Source: Lingula anatina (Eukaryota > Brachiopoda > Lingulata > Lingulida > Lingulidae). From it: DNA of 64,000 nucleotides. Position numbers and translations under genes: made by a program. Shown piece by piece: positions 36,705 through 47,499 of this stretch. The notes beneath the pieces were generated by a model. That model saw only the letters and a list, made by a program, of their open reading frames with translations, was not told the origin of the DNA and did not search any database. The number at the start of each line of letters is the position of its first letter. Position 1 is the stretch's first letter. The DNA is taken from the NCBI RefSeq assembly GCF_001039355.2, contig NW_019775613.1, positions 62,001-126,000 of the forward strand, given 5' to 3'.

Positions 36705-39700
36705 TATTCATTTGTTTGTATTTTAATTTCATTTATTTAATTTTCAATTTTTTTCAGTATCCAGAGTCAGCGCTGCATGCTGTTGCTAGAAAAGGCCATT
36801 TAACTGTAGCAGAATGTTTAATTGGGCAAGGAGGTGACGTCAATATACAGAATAAGGTAATTTCTGCATAGTTTTCATGCCAAACTTTTGTAATGTTGCT
36901 GTTACGGGAAGATTTGTCGATCCCCAGCACTACAGCCTTGCATAATGATTAAATTAAGTCTAATTAGATCAAAGTAAAAACATATATATATATCATAGAA
37001 AATGATCTTATATCTGGCTTGGCTGGTGATGATATCACTTTTCTGCAAAGCAACATATTGACCTAAGCCAAAGTCAATAACTATGGAACAGTAGCCATTT
37101 TATGATAACATTGTTTTGCAGGCTGGATTCACACCTCTTCATTTCGCAGCAGCAGGAGGCGACGTGGCTATGGTGGAACTCCTTGTTAATGCAGGTGCAG
37201 ATTTAGGTGTAGAAAATAAGGTAAGGACAAAATGTGAAAAGGACGAAATGAAATCGTGTCAGTTGGGTATGTTGATGATTTTACAGGGAAATTTGCTGAT
37301 GCCTTTTTTTTTCTTTTCTCATTTTTTAAGGCAAAATTGCAAAAGTATTTGAGCTAAATGAAATCATGGAATCAAAAAAATTTAACCTGTATAATATGTT
37401 TTAATCAGCTGTCTTGATTTTCTTGCCTATACTCCTCACAAATTGATACTTGAAACTTGGACTGAATCATTTATTATTTACAATGCCAGCAATTAAGGGT
37501 TCTTTAGATGTATGCCATTATTTATTAGGTCATTGCCTTTAGATCCTATACAAATGGGTCAATTATGCAGGAAATGCCAGATACCATTAACCTAATTTTT
37601 TTCTGCTTTCAAGTATTTTTTGTATTGATCATGTGGTTATGTTAAAAATGCCTAAATGCACCTTGATGACTGCTAGTAACAGTTGCTGTCTTCAAATTTA
37701 GGATAAAGTGATTTTCCAAACCAGAGGTGGTGTATGAATAACGACTGGCTAAATGTTGTTTACGCCACTTGATCTCCTTGTTAAGTGTTTTATTAACCAA
37801 ATCGGAAAATTGATAATCATGAAGTCAGTAAACAGCTGCATTGTAGTCCACTGATGACACTTCCCATTAGAATATAGCTAACACAATAAGTTGTGACTTC
37901 TCCAGAAAAACAATCTGTGACAGGCAAAAAGGGAAAGACTTATCTTTCTTTACTATGATGTTTGAATCTAAACCTTTTCTCTTGTAGGCAGGACAGACTC
38001 CATTAAGGCTAGCAGTCAAGGATGGCTGTGTGGAAGTTGTAGAAATTCTAGTCAGAGCAGGAGCTCAAGTTAATCACGAAGACAATGTAAGCATTCAACA
38101 TATGTAATTACACCACACATAGGTTTCTATGGCTGCTGATGATGTACATAAGTCAAAAACTTCTCTTCCCACACATTTTATATAGTCTCTGTAAAAGAAA
38201 CTACAAAGAAAATCATTAAGAAAGAAAAAAGAGTTGTGACATGTTTGAAGACATAATTGCCATGTCACTGCTACCTTATGTCAATAAATAACCTAGCTCT
38301 ACCTTTCGCCCCCAGACCATTTAAGACAGATGGAGGTCACAAGATTTATTTAGTCTACTTACTCTACAAAGGATTGCATAATAAATCCAGATAAATGTGT
38401 TAATTTATTGCTGCTGTGTGGACTTTGCATATAACATTAGTGTTTATTTGACTGGATTGTAAACCAGAATATTAATTCTTTGTGATTGTAACCCTTGTCT
38501 TTGTAATTGTAACCCTTGTGAAATTATTCAGTATAATATAATTCAATAATTTAATTACAGTTGTATTAAGTTATATGGTTTTATATAATATTTTTTTTAC
38601 GTTATGTTAAGTCACAAACATATTATATTATATTATATTATATTATATTATATTATATTATATTATATTATATTATATTATATTATATTATATATTAAAA
38701 CAGGATGGCGTGACTCCCCTTCATCTCGCTGCCAGAATGGGTTTGACCCTTATTGCGCAGCTTCTCATTAACGCACACGCGGAGGTCAACAAGCAAGATG
38801 CTGATGGGATGACCCCACTTCATGTGGCTGTCTCCAGGGACCACACCAAAATGACAGAAACGCTCATTAAAGCTGGTGCACAAGTCAACATTAAGGATGA
38901 GGTAGGTGTTTCATCTTTGTCAACATGGTGTGCCCTGCTTCTAAGAGCGCATTGAGAACAAATATGGCCGACCCACTTGAATGCTTGTTGCATAATCTCC
39001 GTGGGGAATCTATTCAGTGTCAAATCGGGAATTCGGCGGCAAGCTTTGTAGTGTAGTCGCTCCGTAACTTCCCTTTACATGTCCTGCAAAAGTGGCTTAT
39101 TTAAGAGGGTTTGGTTGGTATTGATTTGTTTCCATTGGGAGATTTTTAATAAACAAAATTATCCTTTTCAGAAGCAAGAAATAGGTGTTTATGAGTGCCA
39201 ATTATCTCAGATTGTTTTTCATTTATGAAATGCAAATGAATAATAGATGGTTTCAATGAATAGATAAAGAGATATTATGTAATATGGCATCATAATGAAA
39301 CTGGTTGAACTTTGCTAAAACACCCGACTTTGGTTACCCAGAACCTTTATAACTTATAAAATACTCTGACCTTGAAAGAGAAAAAAAGGGTTTTTCTAAG
39401 AAGTTGTGTGATGACCTTCATGAATGACAGACATAATGTACTGGTTACCCTTATTCCTTACGTCAAGCTGTTGTTTTACATTTTACTATTTGATCTTAGT
39501 TTTGAAAGAGTGCCAAGTCTGTTTTCCCCTCTACAGAACTTGTCTTCCAGATATTTTTTTTTCTTTAATTACTGTTGGAACTTAACACTTGGTGCCTCAT
39601 TAGTTGCTAAATTTGTTTTGCTGTACATCAGAACTATATAATGCGTGTGCATTGTTCAACAGTATTTTGATGTATCTAAGAATTAATTTTGCACACTTTG

Positions 39701-41450
39701 ATTTTGAAACTGTTCACAGTATACTTTTGCCAGATGGTCATTTGACTATATCAGGGCTTGACACTAACTTTTTTCTATACTGGCCCGCGATATGGGTAAA
39801 TATTGCAAGGATGATTTGACACATGACATTTTACTTGGTCTTCGGGCCAGTGACCCCAACAATTCAATGGCCCTAGGTTGGTTTTCAGTGGCCCAGGGCC
39901 AGTGGGCCACCCTTAATGTCAAGCCCTGTATATGTGTACTATTTAGCTCTGATTTAAGTGCATAATTCATTTTAGCAAACCATATGGGTTCTGACCTTTG
40001 AGTGGTTGCCAAATGTAGATGTATACATTTTTCAGTTTCAGGAAAGCCCTTGAAAGTCATCATGGATAAATTCTTCTTCTACTTCTTCTTCTTCTTATTA
40101 TTATTATGTACTCAGAGAACAATCATACCCTTCATTGTATTATTATTATTATAATTATAAAATAGTCACACGTCATTATTTTGTTTGATTATGAAACCCA
40201 ATAAATAATACGCTATTTAAAAATTTTGTTTCCAGACAGGAGGAACCGCACTTGCTGAGGCTGTACTCAAGGAAAACACACATATTATCAAGCTGCTGTT
40301 GGATGCTGGTGCAGACATATCAGTGCTAGACAGGGTAAGGATCGGTGGCCATTATGGTTTTCTACATCAGATTATTTGACAACTATTTTTGCTGAAAAAT
40401 ATAAGAAATATCCCAAGGGATCAGAGTTTGTTAAATTTTTTGATTTGGCATGGAATTTAAGTGTTCATTATGTACAAAGTTAATTTCTGTTCAGGATCTA
40501 AATGTTATCTCTACATTTAAGTCTTTTCACATCTTATATCAAAATTTTTGTTGTTGTTTTCAGGATACCCAGGCAGATCTAATAAACCGTGGTCTTGCAT
40601 CTCAGGATGCCATTATAGAACTAAGTCAAGATCTAAACAATTTAACAACTGACAGTAAGTATGCTCTTCTCCCTCCATTTTGATTTTAACTTAAGTGTCA
40701 CGTCTGGAAAAACTAGAGGAGAGTGTTGACTGCCCCCTCAGGTTTAGGTAATACAATGTATTAGCCTATGAAGAAGATCCAGCAGATATTCGCCTGTTTC
40801 GTCAAAGTTCTTGTCATTGTGATGCCGATTACATTTATCATTATAATTGCTAATTTTGTGATTGCATGATTCTTTATTTCTTAAAATTACTATGTATTTA
40901 AGTGTAGGAACTCATTTTTTTACAATTTTTGACTAAAAGGTGTACATTGATCTGACTGACTGCATGTGACTGATTGACTGAAGCATATTGGCTGATGCGC
41001 TTGTCAGAATGGCTGTCTTTATGTTTAAGTCTATTTTAAATAAATGGAGGATGATGGAAAATGCTATTTAATCCTTAATATGGCTTTGGCTACAATGTGG
41101 GTTTCTTTTGGAATGTAAGGAAAAACTAGAATTTCAACAAGAAGATCTATGAATGCATTCCTGGCAAAAAAAGGAAAAAAAATTTTTTTTTTGCTTTTTT
41201 ATGAATATCAACATGGAATGTGGTGAATGAAAATAATTTCTTAAAATCTACTGATATATCTAAGTTAATTTTTCTTATAGAAATATATATAATGTAACTT
41301 AAAGAATTGAAAATGAATTTGTTTGAAATACTTTTTGTCTTTCATTCATATGTGTACGTCCTGTATTTGTTAGTACATTAAGCTTAAAATTTGCCACTTG
41401 ATATATAAGCACCTACTACTTTATTTCAAGTTATAAAAATTGTACTGTAT

Positions 41451-41493
<43 letters not shown>

Positions 41494-43302
41494 TTGGTAA
41501 ATTCTGAACATTTAAAGACACATATTACATATATGTACCAGTATGTGCATTTGAAATATATTTAGGATCATGTGAAGTTGTCTTGCAAAAATTTTTGTTT
41601 AGCTTAAACCTGGTTTAATATATACCAAACACAAAAAAAATTAATGATCAAAGTAAGTAACATTCATTGTTTAAGCCAGTGAGTAGGTTTTTAGTTTAGT
41701 CTACATAAAGACTTCTGTTTCTTTCAGCCAGAACTGTATTTTGATAAAGTAATTGCATTTCTTTTTATTTTGTCTTGTATTTAAGTGGAGATGTGAAGAC
41801 GTGATAAGCAGGTATGCAAGCCTTTATGAAAAACAAAATCATATGACTTTGCTTTGTTTTCGAGTCTTATCTGATATCACATGAAAAGCATTTTCTTACT
41901 TCACAACTAACACACTTCAATACTTTATCGTGTTTAAACTTTGCTTACTTTAAATACCATACAAAGAAAACACAAACACTTTTGTTCATTAAGGTAAAAA
42001 TGAATAAATGCAAGACAAACTTAAAAGATGAAAAGATTTAGATAAATTGATGACAGTTAAGATACTTCAGCAATATCAAAGCTATTTGCATAATTGTGTG
42101 ATTTTGTTACACTGTTCTGACATTTGTTGATTTAATTTGTTTTTTGTTCTGATTGACAATCACTAACCCTACTTGCTGCTTATGTTATAATTTGCCAAAT
42201 AGTGTTTGATGTTTTAGGTGTATAGTCACACAATATCAATGATTTCAGTATGATTATTTAATTCAAACAGCTAAAAAGATGAAAAGTAGAATGATGGAAT
42301 TGAGCTCAGTGATTTTGTGGCTTTGATTCTAGTTTTATTCATGCACAGGCTTATCCCATTGATGAATATTTTAATGGTGAACATATGTTACCAAATATGT
42401 GAGTCCCATATTAACTGATCTCATTTTTTAAAAGAACGCTGTATATTTGAAAAAAAAGTTATTATAATGAAAAATCTTTTTAAAAGCTTTTAGCTATATT
42501 TTCACTGGTGAATATAAAAGGAATTTGATATTTTGTTTGAAAAAATGTTATCATTAAACTAAGGGCACATCTAGATTTCCACATACTAGCTGGGTCCGTC
42601 CAATTCTGCGTGGAATTCTCGCTAAAGTGCAATCAGTGGAATCATCGTAATCAGCACACAGTAGTTAATTACCCCCTAGCTGCTTGAGGAGGAATTTCAG
42701 ACAATTAAGATTACACTGATTGCTTTTTAGCGAGAATCTCCTGCAGATCTGGGCCAATCCAGCTAGCACAATGTGTGAATCTGAATGCTGTCTAAACAAA
42801 ATAACAAAATGGAATTATGTTCTTAAGAGCATTAATTTGAAACTTTTGTTGGACATTGTGTTTTAAGATAGAAATGGCTTTGCTTTTAGATTTTGAAAAT
42901 AGAACTTTGATGTCAGGTGAAATGCTTCTGATAAATTTTGGTTGGAAACCTTTCTTTTATCTTGGACTAAAGAGAGCCAAGGTGAAATGCAGTCACTCAA
43001 ATGATGATTTAGCACAACGTTTTGTGTCTAATGTAGCTTTTTGTAATCATTTTAAAGGAATAATATTGGCGAATGTTTTGAAGGAAATTTTTATTATACC
43101 ACAAATACTGCAATGAGTATCAAAGGGCACTGGGAAAAGGAGAGGGATGCTGAAAGAAGAGAGGGGAGTTTTTAGTGTCCTCTGATACTCAGGGTTCAAT
43201 ACCACTGACACTGCTGTACAAGTTTAAGTTACAAGTTGTCTTTTTTTCCTTCTCTTTTTAGACCTGAACAAAAACCAGATTCCAAATCAGATCAGAAGAT
43301 AA
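28394..43302 (+). CDS. Ankyrin-repeat protein, 323 aa, about seven repeats
   Basis: Exons: 28394-28471, 35830-35997, 36758-36856, 37122-37220, 37988-38086, 38704-38901, 40236-40334, 40564-40654, 43262-43302. All junctions are GT-AG and all but the last intron are phase 0. Residues 1-26 are basic and Ser-rich (MSRRAQSTGSIESKRRLH), and FRPRRTVSLCEAADAGD opens the first, divergent repeat. Five 33-codon units then follow, one per 99-nt exon except a 198-nt exon holding two. They have canonical TPLHLAA/VxxLLxAGAxVN cores such as AGFTPLHFAAAGGDVAMVEL and DGVTPLHLAARMG. The seventh repeat (TGGTALAEAVLKENTHIIKL) is weaker. The protein ends with a helical ISVLDRDTQADLINRGL...IELSQDLNNL tail and NQIRR. 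No catalytic domain, signal peptide or membrane segment is seen. It is probably a cytosolic or nuclear protein-interaction adaptor. I do not recognise a specific orthologue. The first intron is 7.4 kb. Confidence 0.9.
28472..35829 (+). other. First intron of the ankyrin gene (7.4 kb)
   Basis: AT-rich. It contains a 47-bp tandem duplication (29438-29522), a poly-C run (34635-34644) and scattered short ORFs without conservation cues. No exon of another gene is recognised. Confidence 0.65.
29438..29522 (+). repeat. 47-bp tandem duplication
   Basis: Two copies of a unit containing AAAAAACATTGTATTTTATT and ACTCAGCAAC in the ankyrin gene's first intron. Confidence 0.85.
36664..36713 (+). repeat. 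(TTA)n microsatellite
   Basis: About 16 units in intron 2 of the ankyrin gene, ending ~45 bp before the acceptor. Confidence 0.95.
38621..38690 (+). repeat. (TATTA)14 pentanucleotide array next to a splice acceptor
   Basis: Seventy bp of uninterrupted TATTA units ending 13 bp before the 198-nt ankyrin exon at 38704. The array occupies the place of the usual pyrimidine tract. Confidence 0.95.
39752..39928. mobile_element. MITE, 177 bp, TATAT target duplication
   Basis: Starts CAGGGCTTGACACTAA and ends TTAATGTCAAGCCCTG. TATAT flanks both sides (39747-39751 and 39929-39933). It lies in the intron before the seventh repeat exon. Non-coding. Confidence 0.88.
41447..41495 (+). repeat. (TTTA)n microsatellite
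   Basis: About 12 units in the last intron of the ankyrin gene. Confidence 0.95.
42565..42788. mobile_element. MITE-like foldback element, family 1, copy 2
   Basis: Arms of ~70 bp: the inner parts TTCTCGCTAAAGTGCAATCA and TGATTGCTTTTTAGCGAGAA are near-perfect complements, and ACTAGCTGGG/CCAGCTAGCA lie further out. The centre AGTTAATTACCCCCTAGCTG parallels the centre of the 26071-26279 element. Confidence 0.78.
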
Positions 43303-46300
43303 TTCCCAGAAGACTGAAGAAACCTGTCAGAAAATGCAGAATGGAGTGCAAAAAGGATCATGGATTTGTGTATCTACAGAAGACATAAAACAGGATCTTC
43401 TTACTACAGATTATCGTCTACTGTAGCAAGCAATATTTACATTGGGTTCTTGACCAGAAATGTCATGTAATACAACCTGCCTTCAGCTATTCATCCTATC
43501 TGCTGCTCAAGAGAAATAAGTAATACATAATTATAAACTGCCTGCACAGAATTTGCAGAAGCAGTGGGCAATATTGCTGTTATCTGTGAAGTTTATTTTT
43601 CCCTACTAAAGTTGAACATAACGTAGAAAAAAAATACAACTGTGGACAATTTATTTGAACAGCCTCCATCATTCTGCATAAAACACCTTTGTTGTTTATC
43701 AACCCTTGATGAGAAAGAAATTGATGTGTCTTTATAACCACTGCCTGATAAACACTATTACCTAAGGAATTGGTGCCTTAAAACATTGATATTTTAAATC
43801 TGGCATAAAAATCCTTTGAATTGCATTTTTAAAGCTTCCAAATTGGGTTGTTCTTCACTTGTATGTGTCAAAACAAGTGGTGTGTAACTATTTTTCATAT
43901 ATGTTTGTGGACTTTGTCCACTTTGTATTGTGGACTTTTATCCACTTTGTAGCCTCCATGGAGAATTATCTTACAGATGTCATGGTGTCTTCTGTCTACT
44001 TTTAAAAGTGGAAACCTGGGAGCAAGGATGAAAAACTTGTGAATTGCTCACTTCCATCAACTTGGAAGGTGGAAATTTGCTGATGGGAAAATTACATTGT
44101 GTGTATCACCCACAGGAGATATCTTGCAGCTATTTGAAGTCACAGTTATGCCACTAACATGAACTTAGCACAAGCAGCCCCATGTCATAGCACAACTATT
44201 GAAATATACCAACAAAACCTCAAAGGTACTTTGTTACAACTGACACTATCTCAGTATACAACCATCTTGAATTATTCAAAATGAGTGCTTATTTTGAAAC
44301 AGGATGATTTACTTCACCTTATCGTTATTAGGAAATAACTTGATATTAATTGCTATATAACTTGAAGCTTATAGGGAAATTAGTAAGGTGGTCTATGCCA
44401 ATAAACTAGATTTTTTCTTTATATGATTGTCCACCGAGTGCCAAGAATATTGCACATTATATGAATACATCTGCATATAGTTTTAACAAAATTGAAATGT
44501 TCTTAGCATAAAGATGCACATTCTATGTACTTCCTATTGTTTCAGTTTGTACTGTGGAACTTCATAAACAAGGGCATTAACTTTTAGGAACCTTTCTAGC
44601 CAAATTCATGGCCATTTTCAATGTCTTAGTAAACTCCTCTACTTATAGTTGCCTTTTTCCCAAGATAAATCAGAAAAAACCCAATGAGAATGTATTTACT
44701 AGTATATGGCCCCTATTATCCGAGGGAAGTTTTAAATTCATCCTTCAGGTCATCTTGCAGTAGAGGTGCTATTTTGTGTGTGTGCAAGCAATCTTTAGTT
44801 TTTGTTGAGATTGTATTACATGGGCATATTAACCATTAGTTATACAGTAGATATTTTTTCTGTAAAATAGCAATATGATAGTATTATTTGCTTGTTGATA
44901 AAGCCTTTTTGCATTGATTAATTGATTTTGTCTCACTACCGAAAAAAATTTTGTTGGTTTTTGAAGTGACAAAACCAGTGACAGTTTTAGAGCAGTATTT
45001 TACTATGAAACAATTTACCATGTCATGTTCTGGTCAGAATTATGGTATTAGATCTACAGATTTATAAAAACTTTTGAACATACCAAACATTTTACGTCTG
45101 CTTCCATATGTGACTGTTTTTACTTACTGGTACTTACCCAAAGTACTGAAGGAAAGAAATCAGCAGTGAAATTGCTGATGCTTTCATATTGCCCAGTATT
45201 ATGTCTTTTAAGTATTACATGACTAAAAGTGGCAGATTTTTCATACAATTAAGTTTGTTTTATTTCATAAATGCTAAAGCAGCCTTTCAGTGTTATTGTA
45301 AATAATGTAGGAATTTTTTTCTAATCTGTCTCCTTGCTGTTAAAAAAACTGTGCAATAACAACTATGTAACAGTTATGAATAACCCATAGTATTTTAAGA
45401 TAGAACCCTGGTTGTTGGGGGTGAAAAAAGTTTGGTATTTCTCCGACAAATCATAATTTTACACACTTAAATGGTGCAAGGATGAAAAAAAATGCCAAAA
45501 ATTAATTATTTAATTGTTATGATCTTCACATGTACACAGATATTGTAGGTTTTTATATTACCAGGCAGCACTGGGAGTTGATACAGAGTAACATTTTAGA
45601 AGTATTTGTGTTACTATGATAACAAATAGTGTATTTTTAATGATCTATGAAATGTGCCACTTAACTTTGTATTACTAGATGTATAACCTTAATACGAAAT
45701 CGGGTTGTGATTTCTTCCTCACCTGTAGATTCTCTCACGTTCAGTGAAGTCTTCTTTTACAGTCTAGCCCCAACAAAACGCCAGTAAAATTGAAGCTAGT
45801 GCTGAAAAACTTTTTAAAAAATTCTTCCATTTCTGGCCACTATTTGGTCCAGTAGATTCTTAAGACCAGCATCTCAAAGGGGGCTACTGTTTTGGTACAG
45901 ACTACTTCCATGTATGGTTTCTTATTTGTCACAGAATAGACAAAGATTAATCTTATACTAGATTTAAATTTACTTTCTCATTTTTTGTCGTGGTAGATAA
46001 TACTTTGTAAAAATTCTCTAATGTTGAAGCATTAGAGTGTTTTGTGTAGACTTAATTGAGTATGTTGAGATTGAAAGATCGTACTAAATAACTTTCTTGG
46101 AGATATACACTACAATGCCATAATGTATAAAATGCTGTTGTCAGATCTATATATATATATATATATATACCCATACACTGACAAAGGTATAGTATGATAT
46201 TAGTTTGTACAGTTTTGATGGATTATTCTAGTAATGGCACAGGAAGCCTACCGCACTTGTATCATAGTCTAAGAGGGTCATAACTCTAACGTGCTTATAT

Positions 46301-46860
46301 ACAGAATGGCTTATAGAAGTTATCCATATAATTTTTGAGAAAATTTTCTCATGGTTTGAAATTTTGAAAGAAAATTTATGCCTGTATAATTTTTGCATTT
46401 TCATTGTTTGATTCGCCTTCAATGTATATGCTACGTGTACACTGCTATAGTCCTATACATTAGCAGAGAAGGCCTGCTTGTGTGACAGAGAAATGATACT
46501 TTTTTCTTGTGGGTTGGGGTACTGCGCCTATTTTATTACTCAAAAAAGGTAACTGTGCTGTAATATAATTTTAGAATAATTGTAGATCACACTTATGTAT
46601 GAGTAGACTTAATTTTGCATAAGTTTTTGTATAGTGTCAGACGGAGCAAGTCTAAGGGCACTGCTATACTCTGAGCAAGTTCATGTGTATTGCATGTATA
46701 TACAATGTGTCACTGTGGACAAGGTTACGTCCACAAAAAATGTTAACCTTTTTGCTTAGCTTATTTGTGATGAGCTAATTTAAAATCAAAACTTTGTATT
46801 ATATTCTTCTTCCATTAACAACCATAATATTGAAATAAATAAACAGTTTAATGTAAATAT
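43303..46860 (+). other. Ankyrin gene 3'UTR, about 3.5 kb
   Basis: No further gene appears between the stop codon and a double AATAAATAAA at 46834-46843. An (AT)n tract lies at ~46149-46168. The length is inferred from the poly(A) signal; earlier signals could also be used. Confidence 0.6.
46834..46843 (+). terminator. Ankyrin gene poly(A) signal candidate
   Basis: Two overlapping AATAAA hexamers in AATAAATAAA, followed by GT-rich TTTTTCTGTTGTAG about 20 bp on. Confidence 0.55.
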
Positions 46861-46980
46861 GTTTTTCTGTTGTAGGCTTTGGAATTAGAAAAAAATTGAA
46901 AGGACAGAATATTGGTGCCTGTAAGTGCAGCAGTAATAATTAAGCAATGTTCTATTTTGAAAAACAATTCGGCCTTAAAA

Positions 46981-46986
46981 TTTATT
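46981..46986 (-). terminator. AtuA-family gene poly(A) signal candidate
   Basis: AATAAA on the minus strand about 510 nt past the stop. With the ankyrin signal, this would put two convergent 3' ends within ~150 bp. Confidence 0.4.
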
Positions 46987-47499
46987 TGTACATAAGTATA
47001 ATTAATATTATATAATATAATTAATATTAATCTTTAGCAACAATCTTCTTAGTTATGACAACCCTTTTTATCAAGAAACGGATCAAAGTCTTCCCCCATA
47101 CAAATTAATTTGTAAATGAATACTGAATAGGCCATTTCAATTACTTTTCATGATAAAAAATTATCAAATATAAGTCTTGTAATCCCTGTGCATTGGTGAA
47201 TCCCTCCTACCATTTTCCAAAATTTAGTACAAGATTTCACCCGAAGACCTTTAAAAGACAGCAGACATGTACATGTAATGCCAGAAACAGGAAATATCAC
47301 TATAGGAAAAAATTTTTAAAGAACACAATGTCAATTCCAGTGCCTCCTCCATAGACCAAGGGCTCATTGAAGACAACCCTGTATAATCAACCCCACAAAG
47401 CTACTCCAGGCAGCTTTGAGGAGCACCACTGGCTAAAATAGTTTTGATTGCATTGTTTGATTGCATTTGGTGAGGACATTCGCAGCAATGTTGTTATCT

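Noticed and set aside
39604-40063. ORFs over 39.6-40.06 kb
   Set aside because: They overlap the 39752-39928 MITE and have no protein similarity that I recognise.
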